This document shows positions 1 to 5,249 of a stretch of DNA of 5,740 nucleotides, in pieces. How positions within the stretch are numbered: position 1 is the first letter of the stretch; the number at the start of each line of letters is the position of its first letter. The stretch is from Clostridia bacterium. Its GTDB lineage: Bacteria > Bacillota > Clostridia > Christensenellales > Borkfalkiaceae. Under the pieces are notes generated by a model that saw only the letters and a program-made list of their open reading frames with translations, did not search any database and was not told the origin of the DNA. The translations under genes and the position numbers were made by a program. The DNA is taken from the NCBI GenBank assembly GCA_900767495.1, contig CAAFZH010000065.1:1-5740 (forward strand), written 5' to 3'.

Positions 1-34
1 GCAGCGTAGCAAGACGATAGGGGATAAAAGCATG
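1..34 (-). repeat. Truncated copy of an interspersed repeat
   Basis: Bases 15-28 read CGATAGGGGATAAA. The reverse complement of 5267-5280 matches this at 13 of 14 positions, and in both places the flanking bases contain a short GTAGC or GGTGCC-type inverted core. The second copy continues into a GTCATTACGAGG-like end. That resembles the widespread GTCATTGCGAGG intergenic repeats found in many bacterial genomes (recalled knowledge, not searched). The copy here is cut by the window edge, so its full length is unknown. No gene is visible in this stretch. Confidence 0.4.
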
Positions 35-42
35 CGGTAATT

Positions 43-84
43 CACCCTCCCGGGAGCGTAGCGCGGCAAACTCCCGGGAGGGTG
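43..84. repeat. Perfect 14-bp inverted repeat 3' of asd
   Basis: CACCCTCCCGGGAG (43-56) and CTCCCGGGAGGGTG (71-84) are exact reverse complements around a 14-nt loop. Each arm also contains the 10-bp palindrome CTCCCGGGAG. A third partner, TACGCTCCCG at 98-107, is the reverse complement of 51-60, so two alternative pairings are possible. It lies just past the asd stop codon and could end or stabilise that transcript. However, no T-run follows on the minus strand, so it is not a standard intrinsic terminator. A palindromic repetitive element is the other reading. Confidence 0.7.
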
Positions 85-107
85 TAGGTCTACAAAGTAC
101 GCTCCCG

Positions 108-1088
108 CTATATCTTATTCCTTTCTATCAATGTTTCGGCTATCTGAATAGCGTTTAACGCCGCGCCTTTAAGCGTGTTGTCGGCAAAGGTCGTAAAGCA
201 AATTCCGTTAGAAAAAGCCGTGCTTTTGCGCAGGCGGCCGACTAATACGTCGGTGTTGCCGTCGGCGGCTACGGACGAGGGGTATTCGCATAGTTTAACG
301 CCCTCGACAAGCGCGATTTCGCGTGAAATATCGTCTAAACCAATCTCTTTTTTAAGTTCGGCCTCGACGGTTACGGCGTGGCAGTTTTCTATCGGCACTC
401 TTATGCAGGTCGCCGATATTTTTGCCGATATGCCGAGTATTTTATTTGTTTCAAACCGCATTTTTTCTTCTTCGTCCGTATAGCCGTCCGACATGGTTTC
501 GCCTATCTTGCAAAGGCAGGTTCTTGCAACGGAGAGCGGATAATACGCGGGCGAAAACCCTTGTCGACTTAAAAGCAGGTCGCATACTCCTTTTTTGCCG
601 CTGCCGCTCGTTGCCTGATAGGTCGAAAAAATCAGACGGGTTATTCCCTGCGTGCGCGCCACGTATTTAAGCGGCAGAATCGCCTGAATCGTAGAGCAGT
701 TTGGATTAGCAATAATTCTGCGCTTATCCAAATTTATGCAGTCGGCATTTATTTCGGGTATGACGAGCGGAATATCCGCGTAACGCCGAAACGCGCTCGA
801 ATTGTCTATAACCACCGCGCCCGCCGCTTCGGCGGCGGGCGCGTAAGTTTCGCTTACTTCTTTGCCCGCAAAGAAAAAAACTATATCCGAGCCGTTAAAG
901 GAATTTTCGTTTAAAGCGCGTACTTCTATATGTCTGCCGCAAACGTAAATTTTTTTGCCTGCGCTTTTATGGGATGCAAAAAGTTTAAGTTCGCCTGAAG
1001 GGAACTTTCTTTTTTCAAGTAAATTTAAAAATTTTCCGCCTATAAGACCCGTCGCGCCGACGACCGAAACGTTATAAAATTTTTTCAT
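108..1088 (-). CDS. asd: Aspartate-semialdehyde dehydrogenase
   Basis: This cytoplasmic enzyme reduces L-aspartyl-4-phosphate to aspartate semialdehyde with NADPH. It is the branch point to lysine/diaminopimelate, threonine and methionine. The 326-residue product has the usual family length. Visible motifs are the Rossmann GATG loop at residues 11-14, the active-site NPNCSTIQ with nucleophile Cys131, TYQATSGSG at 156-163, an EEEKM segment near 206-210, and RVPIENCHA with the likely catalytic His237. In most homologues that last motif reads RVPxxxGHS, so the Gly before His and the Ser after it are replaced by Cys and Ala here. The ATG at 1088 is supported because the N-terminal strand starts immediately before GATG. 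No Shine-Dalgarno precedes it; a TATAAT lies 7 nt upstream, suggesting a leaderless mRNA. It is transcribed divergently from the RNase H operon and no dap genes are in view. The family call is secure. Confidence 0.95.
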   Translation of the reverse strand: MKKFYNVSVVGATGLIGGKFLNLLEKRKFPSGELKLFASHKSAGKKIYVCGRHIEVRALNENSFNGSDIVFFFAGKEVSETYAPAAEAAGAVVIDNSSAFRRYADIPLVIPEINADCINLDKRRIIANPNCSTIQAILPLKYVARTQGITRLIFSTYQATSGSGKKGVCDLLLSRQGFSPAYYPLSVARTCLCKIGETMSDGYTDEEEKMRFETNKILGISAKISATCIRVPIENCHAVTVEAELKKEIGLDDISREIALVEGVKLCEYPSSVAADGNTDVLVGRLRKSTAFSNGICFTTFADNTLKGAALNAIQIAETLIERNKI

Positions 1089-1095
1089 ACACTCT

Positions 1096-1101
1096 ATTAT
1101 A
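1096..1101 (-). promoter_or_regulatory. -10 box of a probable leaderless asd promoter
   Basis: On the minus strand this is a perfect TATAAT followed by 7 nt (AGAGTGT) and then the asd ATG, so the expected transcription start is at or next to the A of the start codon. At 16-18 bp spacing there is no good -35 (best TCAACG/GTCAAC). No purine-rich ribosome binding site lies between box and ATG. Confidence 0.6.
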
Positions 1102-1114
1102 CGCCGTAAAATAG

Positions 1115-1127
1115 CCGTCGTTGACGG
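1115..1127. promoter_or_regulatory. Small palindrome between the divergent promoters
   Basis: CCGTC-GTT-GACGG is a 5-bp inverted repeat placed just upstream of the asd -10 and upstream of the RNase H -35. The position suits an operator shared by both promoters, but a 5-bp arm is short enough to arise by chance. Confidence 0.2.
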
Positions 1128-1165
1128 TTTTTCGCAATAATTTCTTTAAAAGCGAGTCTTACCGC

Positions 1166-1194
1166 TTGTAAAAAAAATCGGGTTGTGGTAAAAT
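1166..1194 (+). promoter_or_regulatory. Promoter of the RNase H operon, probably leaderless
   Basis: The -35 TTGTAA (1166-1171), a 17-bp spacer and the extended -10 TGGTAAAAT (1186-1194) make a good sigma-A promoter. The -10 ends 7 nt before the ATG at 1202, which mirrors the asd side. No Shine-Dalgarno is present, so translation is likely to start on a leaderless mRNA. Confidence 0.65.
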
Positions 1195-1201
1195 TTACTG
1201 T

Positions 1202-2437
1202 ATGAAATATTATGCCGTTCTTGCGGACGAAAACAAAATATTTACCGACTGGGAAGAATGCAAAAAGTACCTCGACGGAAAAAAAGGCTATAAGCAAAAG
1301 AGTTTTTCCACCAAAAAGGAGGCGGAGGCGTTTTTGCGCGGCGAAGATTTATATGCCGACGCGCTTAAAAACGACTTAAAGGACGGTTGGTGCGTTTGCT
1401 ATACCGACGGCAGTTACGAGGATAAAGTAAACGCCTATGCTTTCGGCGTGGTTGCGGTAGACCCGTCGGGTAAGGAAAGCGAATTTTGCGGCAAGGGTAA
1501 CGATCCCGCGTTTTTGTCCTCGCGCAACGTTGCGGGTGAGGCGGACGGCGTGTTGGCTGCGGTAAAATGGGCGTTTGTAAACGGTTACGAAAAAGTAAAA
1601 ATTTATCACGATTACGCAGGACTTTCGGCGTGGGCTAACGGTGTGTGGAGCGCGCGCAGCCCCGTATCGGAACGCTATTCGCGCGAACTTGCGCGGTATC
1701 GCGGCGGCGTGAAAATCGAGTTCGTAAAGGTAAAGGGACATAGTAACGTAAGTTATAACGAGCGAGTGGATAAACTCGCGAAAAAAGCCTTATTCGAGGA
1801 CTTCTGTCTGCCCGTTAAAGGTTACGGCTTTAAATTGAGCGGCATTGGCGAGGCTAAAACTCTTGCCGAAAAGGTAAATAAACTCGCGCCGCGCGCGGCT
1901 TACGAGTTTACCGCCGACGGCACGGTTTTTACGCTCGGGCAGGATAAACTCGGCGTGTACGCGCGCGGCGGCGTTACGGTTATAACGGGTACGGGCGGCG
2001 CACTATATTTTCTCGCGGTGAACGAGGTATTGAAAACCCGCGACGAAGTAAACCGTATACGAGTAGCGGAAAACGCCTTCGATCTGACCGATTTAAAGTT
2101 CGGCGACGGAATAAGCGTGTCTTACGCGACTCTTTCTTCGGGTAAATTTTCGCCCGCGCTGTGCGTGCTTTTTGCTTTGGAAAGCGTAATCGAGGTTATA
2201 AAACGCGAGTTAAAGGAGCAAAATATATCCTGCGACAAGCCGTCGCGGGTATTCGTTCGGGGCGAGAACGGAAAATTCGAACTTAAAGCCGATTGCGAGA
2301 AACTCGCTAAAAAAAGGATTGAAAAAAATTACGCCTTTTTATACGAAAACCGCACGGATTTTTCCGTCAGGGCGACGGATGCGGAAAAGGCAAAGGAAAT
2401 AATCGACGAGGCGAAAGCGATAGTCAACGGAGATTAA
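1202..2437 (+). CDS. Viroplasmin-RNase HI with long C-terminal extension
   Basis: RNase HI cuts the RNA strand of RNA-DNA hybrids in the cytoplasm. Residues 1-48 (YYAV, W17, YKQKSFSTKKEAEAFL) form the caulimovirus viroplasmin/hybrid-binding domain. Residues 62-198 form the RNase HI fold with all four acidic catalytic residues visible: D69 in YTDGS, E113 in AGE, D137 in HDYAG and D190 in VDKLAKKAL, plus H180 in KVKGH. Typical viroplasmin-RNase HI proteins end near here, but this one continues for about 210 residues. The extension includes a beta-rich part (230-310) and a helical part, SPALCVLFALESVI (317-330) and IEKNYAFLYENR (373-384), ending in an EAKAIV helix. That order resembles RnlA-type HEPN RNases, with E327 and R384 in suitable places but no following His. 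The RnlA link is inference; the RNase HI call is firm. It is the first gene of a three-gene operon. The start matches the family N-terminus. Confidence 0.92.
   Translation: MKYYAVLADENKIFTDWEECKKYLDGKKGYKQKSFSTKKEAEAFLRGEDLYADALKNDLKDGWCVCYTDGSYEDKVNAYAFGVVAVDPSGKESEFCGKGNDPAFLSSRNVAGEADGVLAAVKWAFVNGYEKVKIYHDYAGLSAWANGVWSARSPVSERYSRELARYRGGVKIEFVKVKGHSNVSYNERVDKLAKKALFEDFCLPVKGYGFKLSGIGEAKTLAEKVNKLAPRAAYEFTADGTVFTLGQDKLGVYARGGVTVITGTGGALYFLAVNEVLKTRDEVNRIRVAENAFDLTDLKFGDGISVSYATLSSGKFSPALCVLFALESVIEVIKRELKEQNISCDKPSRVFVRGENGKFELKADCEKLAKKRIEKNYAFLYENRTDFSVRATDAEKAKEIIDEAKAIVNGD
2429..2433 (+). promoter_or_regulatory. Shine-Dalgarno of the CdaR-like gene
   Basis: GGAGA lies 6 nt before the ATG at 2440, inside the last codons of the RNase H gene. 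The stop codon and the next start are 2 nt apart, so the two genes are likely to be translationally coupled. Confidence 0.7.
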
Positions 2438-2439
2438 CT

Positions 2440-3414
2440 ATGGATAACGAAATAACGAGGATAATAGAACTCGTAAGGGAAAAAACGGGTAAGAGCGTAG
2501 TCGTAACCGCCGCGGAAGAAGGGGTTGTCGCCCCCAACGGTTGCGTCCCTTTCCGCCGTGGCGGAAGAAGGTATTTTTGCAGCGTGGAGCAACCTTGCGA
2601 CGAGGGCTTAAAAAACCTGATAATCGCCTTACTTGCGGGCGTTTCGCTCGGCGACGCACCCGTAGGCAAAGCCGAATCGCTTAAAAACATACTGCTCGGC
2701 GACGGCAACGATATTACCGTACAAAAGTACGTGCGCAAGTACGGAATACACGACGTGCCGTGCGCGGTTTTCGTACTGTATTCTTCGGAGGGTAAGGTCG
2801 CGGATCTTATGAACTTTCTGGAGAATTTCAGAACGAGTCCCTGCGATTGCTCGGTCGTTACCGACGATTTAACCTGCGCTTATATACGCTTTCAGGACGG
2901 CGCGAATATAGACGGCGAGTATAAATCGCTCACGGATTACGCCTGCTTGCTTGCGCAGTCTATAAACGAGGAACTCGGCTTAAACGTTAAGATAGGCGTC
3001 GGTAGCGTGGTTGAAAGTTTTAAAGACTGTTCGGTTTCCTATCGGCAGGCTCTTACCGCGTTGCGTATGGGCGGTATATTCGAGTCGCAAGCCGCGGTTT
3101 CGACTTATAAGGAATATCTGCTCGTAAAAATGCTCGAAGATATGCCCAAATACAAATTGCAGGAGTTTTTGGACGTTCTGCTCGAACCCGAGGCGAAAAG
3201 TATTCTGACCGACCCCGAAATGATTGCCACGGCGGAAGAGTTCTTGCATACGAGTCTGAACGTTTCCGAAACGTCGCGTAACCTGTACATGCACCGCAAC
3301 ACGCTTATGTATCGGCTCGACAAAATCGAGCGCGCCACGGGGCTGGATATTCGTAAATTTCAGGACGCAATGACTTTCCGCCTCGTAATGATACTGTATA
3401 AACTCATAGTTTAA
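2440..3414 (+). CDS. CdaR/PucR-like transcriptional regulator
   Basis: This is probably a cytoplasmic DNA-binding regulator. The C-terminal segment (about 268-324) has the PucR/CdaR helix-turn-helix signature: FLHTSLNVSETSRNLYMHRN followed by TLMYRLDKIERATGLD, with the recognition-helix hallmark HRNTL at 285-289. The middle (about 175-201, IGVGSVVESFKD and SYRQALTALRMG) matches the degenerate GGDEF-like region that precedes this HTH in CdaR-type proteins. The first ~90 residues are not a domain I recognise, and no classic sugar-diacid or purine sensing module is apparent, so the ligand is unknown. At 324 residues it is somewhat shorter than many family members. It sits between the RNase H gene (2 nt) and the peptidase gene (27 nt), and may autoregulate the operon or respond to envelope state. 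Those roles are inference. Confidence 0.82.
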   Translation: MDNEITRIIELVREKTGKSVVVTAAEEGVVAPNGCVPFRRGGRRYFCSVEQPCDEGLKNLIIALLAGVSLGDAPVGKAESLKNILLGDGNDITVQKYVRKYGIHDVPCAVFVLYSSEGKVADLMNFLENFRTSPCDCSVVTDDLTCAYIRFQDGANIDGEYKSLTDYACLLAQSINEELGLNVKIGVGSVVESFKDCSVSYRQALTALRMGGIFESQAAVSTYKEYLLVKMLEDMPKYKLQEFLDVLLEPEAKSILTDPEMIATAEEFLHTSLNVSETSRNLYMHRNTLMYRLDKIERATGLDIRKFQDAMTFRLVMILYKLIV

Positions 3415-3428
3415 ATAGTTTAATCCGT

Positions 3429-3434
3429 AAGGGA
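3429..3434 (+). promoter_or_regulatory. Shine-Dalgarno of the S41 peptidase gene
   Basis: AAGGGA lies 7 nt before the ATG at 3442, in the short gap after the regulator stop codon. No separate promoter or terminator is visible in this gap, which supports co-transcription. Confidence 0.55.
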
Positions 3435-3441
3435 ATAGGTA

Positions 3442-4731
3442 ATGAAAAGTAAAAAAGCAAAAGTAGTCGTATCGGTTATAACCGCGGTTATCGCGGCGTG
3501 CGGAGTGTTTTTCGCAGGTTTTTTTGTGGGGAGAATAAAAGACCCCGATCTTGCCGCGCTCGAATTTATCTTAAAGACCTATAAAGACCATTATTACGAG
3601 GTTGACGACAACTGTGTAGAGATAATGGCCCAAAGCATTCTCGACAGATATTCCGAGTATTACACTGCCGAGGAATACGAACAAATGAAGAAGGTTTCCG
3701 AGGGGGTACGCGGCGGTATAGGCGTTTCCTTTACGCAAACGGATAATAAAGTTTTCGTTTATTCGGTGCTCGGAAATTCTCCCGCCGAACGCGCGGGTGT
3801 AAAAGTCGGCGGCGTGGTAACGGGTGCAAAACGCGAGGGCGAGGATTATCTCGTCGCGGATAACCGCGATACGCTCGGCGCGTATATATCGGCTGCAGAA
3901 CTCGGCGAAAAATTCGAGTTGACGATAGATTACGACGGTACGGAAAAGACCTTTACTTTATCCCGAGAGGAATACCGCGAAACTTACGTTTACTACGCCG
4001 ATAGCACGGGTAACTATCGTTACGGCGACCAAAGCGGCGAAATGAAATTAGATAAATATGCCGAGGACGAAGTCGGATATCCGCAGGATACGGCGTATAT
4101 AAAATACGTTTCCTTTAACGGTAACGGTAAGGGGTTGTATTCTTCGGCAAAGCAACTCGGCAACGCGCTCGAAAAGTTTAAAAACGGGAATAAAAAGAAA
4201 CTTATCCTCGACCTTCGCGGCAACGGCGGCGGGTATATGGATATTTGCGAGGATGTCGCGGCTTATTTCGTCGGCGCGAAAAATTCGACCAGACCGCTTA
4301 TATCAACGGCGGTATATAACGGAGGAAAAACCGAAAAATTCAATTCTTCATCCGTAAAATACGGCGATTACGGTTACGAAAGCATAATAGTGCTTGCCAA
4401 CGACGGAACCGCCTCCGCAAGCGAGGTTTTAATAGGCGCGATGCTCGATACCGATCAGAAGGGAATAGTTAAAATCGTTTTGGAACGCAACGAAAAAGGC
4501 GTTTACCGCACCTATGGCAAAGGCATAATGCAAACGACTTATCCTAATCTTTTGGGTAAAGACGCCATAAAACTCACTACAGCCAAACTGTATTGGAACT
4601 CGGGCGTGAGCATACACGGCGTGGGCGTAACCAAAAACGGCGAAACAACCGCCGCTTACAGGGATAAAATTTACGAGGCGACTTACGCGCAAAATTGCGA
4701 CTACGCGCTTAAATTTGCACTAAACCTCTAA
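3442..4731 (+). CDS. Membrane-anchored S41 C-terminal processing peptidase
   Basis: This is a CtpA/Tsp-type serine protease that cleaves near the C-termini of envelope proteins with a Ser-Lys dyad. Residues 8-30 form an N-terminal hydrophobic anchor after a KSKKAK basic stretch, so the body is expected outside the membrane. IAAC at 17-20 looks lipobox-like, but hydrophobic sequence follows it, so a plain membrane anchor is more likely. Residues 65-78 (ILDRYSEYYTAEEY) match the conserved segment before the PDZ domain, which starts at GGIGVSF (91-97) and runs to about 175. The protease core has DLRGNGGGYMD (257-267), NDGTASASEV with likely nucleophile S325, D336, and YGKGIMQ with general-base K360. 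Ser to Lys is 35 residues, against 25 in E. coli Tsp, so an insert of about 10 residues precedes TYGKG. The SIHGVGV tail motif is present. At 429 residues it has normal length. It is last in the operon, and its stop codon overlaps a minus-strand -10 box. Confidence 0.93.
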   Translation: MKSKKAKVVVSVITAVIAACGVFFAGFFVGRIKDPDLAALEFILKTYKDHYYEVDDNCVEIMAQSILDRYSEYYTAEEYEQMKKVSEGVRGGIGVSFTQTDNKVFVYSVLGNSPAERAGVKVGGVVTGAKREGEDYLVADNRDTLGAYISAAELGEKFELTIDYDGTEKTFTLSREEYRETYVYYADSTGNYRYGDQSGEMKLDKYAEDEVGYPQDTAYIKYVSFNGNGKGLYSSAKQLGNALEKFKNGNKKKLILDLRGNGGGYMDICEDVAAYFVGAKNSTRPLISTAVYNGGKTEKFNSSSVKYGDYGYESIIVLANDGTASASEVLIGAMLDTDQKGIVKIVLERNEKGVYRTYGKGIMQTTYPNLLGKDAIKLTTAKLYWNSGVSIHGVGVTKNGETTAAYRDKIYEATYAQNCDYALKFALNL

Positions 4732-4759
4732 TTATAACACGAAAAATTCGACTTGTCAA
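4731..4759 (-). promoter_or_regulatory. Perfect-consensus leftward promoter, antisense to the peptidase gene
   Basis: On the minus strand TTGACA (4759-4754), a 17-bp spacer and TATAAT (4736-4731) form a full sigma-A consensus. The predicted start near 4724 lies inside the peptidase gene 3' end, giving an antisense RNA. No convincing gene with a ribosome binding site is seen on the minus strand downstream, so the transcript would be non-coding or regulatory. It is the mirror image of the rightward promoter at 4805-4833. Confidence 0.55.
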
Positions 4760-4811
4760 TACCTGAATCGAAAATTTCACAATGTGAAAAAATCGAAAAG
4801 GGTATTGACAA
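4753..4811. promoter_or_regulatory. 59-bp interrupted palindrome, possible operator
   Basis: TTGTCAATACC (4753-4763) and GGTATTGACAA (4801-4811) are perfect inverted repeats. Inside them is TTTCACAATGTGAAA (4775-4789), and TCGA occurs at 4768-4771 and 4793-4796. All pairs share one centre, base 4782. The outer arms carry the -35 boxes of the two divergent promoters. The inner 15-bp palindrome is the kind of site a dimeric regulator binds. The adjacent CdaR-like protein is a candidate ligand, but that is a guess. Confidence 0.6.
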
Positions 4812-4833
4812 TTTTACTTTTCGGGTGTATAAT
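4805..4833 (+). promoter_or_regulatory. Perfect-consensus rightward promoter
   Basis: TTGACA (4805-4810), a 17-bp spacer and TATAAT (4828-4833) match the sigma-A consensus at all 12 positions. The expected start is near 4840, about 23 nt before the first ATG. With a terminator at 5218-5249 this defines a transcript of about 410 nt. Confidence 0.85.
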
Positions 4834-4862
4834 GAAGGCGTAAAAACGAAAGGAGAATTCCG

Positions 4863-4874
4863 ATGAACTTTTAA
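4863..4874 (+). CDS. Possible micro-ORF 1 (MNF)
   Basis: ATG AAC TTT TAA follows AAAGGAG (4849-4855) with a 7-nt gap, an excellent initiation context close to the predicted 5' end. In-frame TGA, TAA and TAA codons follow within 12 nt. A 3-residue product is unlikely to act as a normal protein, so ribosome loading or stalling is a better guess. Confidence 0.2.
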   Translation: MNF

Positions 4875-4888
4875 GTTTGATAATAATT

Positions 4889-4897
4889 AAAGGAGGT
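4889..4897 (+). promoter_or_regulatory. Full-length Shine-Dalgarno with no usable start codon
   Basis: AAAGGAGGT is the best complement to the 16S rRNA 3' end in the window, yet no ATG, GTG or TTG lies 5-10 nt downstream. The TTG at 4897 directly abuts the site and opens a 10-codon frame. An ATT at 4908, 11-12 nt away, would give a 13-codon peptide ending at 4949. It could act as a standby or decoy ribosome site, or mark a start lost by mutation. Confidence 0.45.
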
Positions 4898-4967
4898 TGC
4901 GTTCAAAATTAAAAGAAAAATTTTTGTAAGGGCAACTAATTCGGAATAATTTTTAAGGAGACCGCCG

Positions 4968-4976
4968 ATGTATTAA
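4968..4976 (+). CDS. Possible micro-ORF 2 (MY)
   Basis: ATG TAT TAA follows TAAGGAG (4954-4960) with a 7-nt gap. It is the middle of the three 105-nt-spaced motifs. This near-minimal ORF would initiate and terminate almost at once, a design more typical of regulatory leaders than of a functional peptide. Confidence 0.2.
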   Translation: MY

Positions 4977-5011
4977 GTATTAAGATATTTTCAGCGTGGG
5001 AGGAAACGACT

Positions 5012-5056
5012 ATGGCAAAGAAAATAAGATACAAAATCGAGGTAAACAAATTTTAA
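5012..5056 (+). CDS. Possible 14-residue lysine-rich peptide
   Basis: The ORF reads MAKKIRYKIEVNKF and is preceded by GGGAGG (4998-5003) with an 8-nt gap to ATG. It is the longest ATG frame in the predicted RNA, strongly basic, and ends 2 nt before the next AAAGGAG. It lies in a different frame from the three CCGATG ORFs. The peptide implied by the ATT frame at 4908-4949 (KRKIFVRATNSE after the start) is loosely similar in its K/R-K-I core, but both lie in A-rich DNA that encodes such residues by composition. No known family is recognised. Confidence 0.35.
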   Translation: MAKKIRYKIEVNKF

Positions 5057-5072
5057 ATAAAGGAGCAGTCCG

Positions 5073-5096
5073 ATGCAGCAGTATATCGGGACTTAA
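5073..5096 (+). CDS. Possible micro-ORF 4 (MQQYIGT)
   Basis: A 7-codon ORF follows AAAGGAG (5059-5065) with a 7-nt gap and is the third CCGATG motif. After the TAA the same frame continues as KTGVSELEY to a TAG and then PTKKKFFAATDLLTDERV to a TAA. Those stretches look mildly protein-like and could reflect a decayed small gene. Nothing is recognised. Confidence 0.25.
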   Translation: MQQYIGT

Positions 5097-5125
5097 AAAA
5101 CGGGCGTAAGCGAACTTGAATATTA

Positions 5126-5152
5126 GCCGACGAAAAAAAAGTTTTTCGCGGC
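5126..5152 (+). other. Stem-loop in the predicted RNA
   Basis: GCCG (5126-5129) pairs with CGGC (5149-5152), and CGAAAAA (5131-5137) pairs with TTTTTCG (5142-5148), around an AAAG loop with A5130 bulged. The result is an 11-bp stem. No U-run follows, so it is probably structural rather than a terminator. Confidence 0.55.
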
Positions 5153-5177
5153 AACGGATCTTTTGACAGACGAACGC

Positions 5178-5197
5178 GTATAAACGACCGTTTATAC
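5178..5197 (+). other. Perfect 8-bp hairpin in the predicted RNA
   Basis: GTATAAAC (5178-5185) and GTTTATAC (5190-5197) pair perfectly around a GACC tetraloop. It lies 20 nt before the terminator stem and in the last stop-free part of the RNA. Confidence 0.6.
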
Positions 5198-5217
5198 AAC
5201 TTAATATAAAAATTTTT

Positions 5218-5249
5218 ACGGAGCGGCAAGATTTTGCCTCTCCGTTTTT
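5218..5249 (+). terminator. Intrinsic terminator of the ~410-nt RNA
   Basis: ACGGAG (5218-5223) pairs with CTCCGT (5240-5245) and GGCAA (5225-5229) pairs with TTGCC (5234-5238), with one C-T mismatch and a GATT loop. A T-run follows (5245-5249, then CG and TTTG). This is a clear rho-independent terminator and sets the 3' end of the transcript. Confidence 0.85.

Larger units (their letters stand above)
4840..5249 (+). ncRNA. Predicted ~410-nt RNA with tandem ribosome binding sites
   Basis: A transcript is bounded by a perfect promoter and an intrinsic terminator, with no ORF of normal size. GGAG cores occur at 4852, 4892, 4957, 4999 and 5062. Three of them belong to a longer motif, AAGGAGnnnnCCGATG, with ATGs at 4863, 4968 and 5073. 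These are spaced exactly 105 nt apart and in one frame. Modules one and two also share a TWTTAAGT-type segment after the ATG. The 3' third is hairpin-rich (5126-5152, 5178-5197, then the terminator). It may be a structured RNA that recruits ribosomes, a polycistronic micropeptide mRNA, or a decayed small-gene array. It does not show the hallmarks of tmRNA, RNase P RNA, SRP RNA or 6S RNA. Promoter and terminator are seen directly; function is unknown. Confidence 0.6.

Noticed and set aside
1097..1297. Minus-strand 66-residue frame across the divergent promoter region
   Set aside because: It overlaps both promoters and the conserved N-terminus of the RNase H protein, and has no recognisable motif.
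4429..4692. Minus-strand 87-residue frame downstream of the leftward promoter
   Set aside because: It starts with TTG, has no Shine-Dalgarno, shows no recognisable motif and is fully antisense to the conserved catalytic region of the S41 peptidase, so it is best explained as a shadow frame.
4753..4811. Terminator of the peptidase operon
   Set aside because: The arms are 37 nt apart, the inner palindrome has almost no loop and no T-run follows on the plus strand. The arms coincide with -35 boxes, so a regulatory role fits better.
4753..4811. Invertible (phase-variable) promoter
   Set aside because: The inverted repeats contain the -35 boxes rather than enclosing a whole promoter, the interval is short, and no recombinase gene is in view.
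4849..5163. CRISPR array
   Set aside because: The conserved unit is only about 17 nt with internal variation, there are three copies at 105-nt spacing, and no cas genes are present.
4863..5201. Reading the micro-ORF frames through their stop codons as one recoded protein
   Set aside because: TAA, TGA and TAG all occur in the frame and cluster after the first ATG, while the four large genes end normally. No recoding signal is visible. A decayed gene remains possible and is noted under the features.
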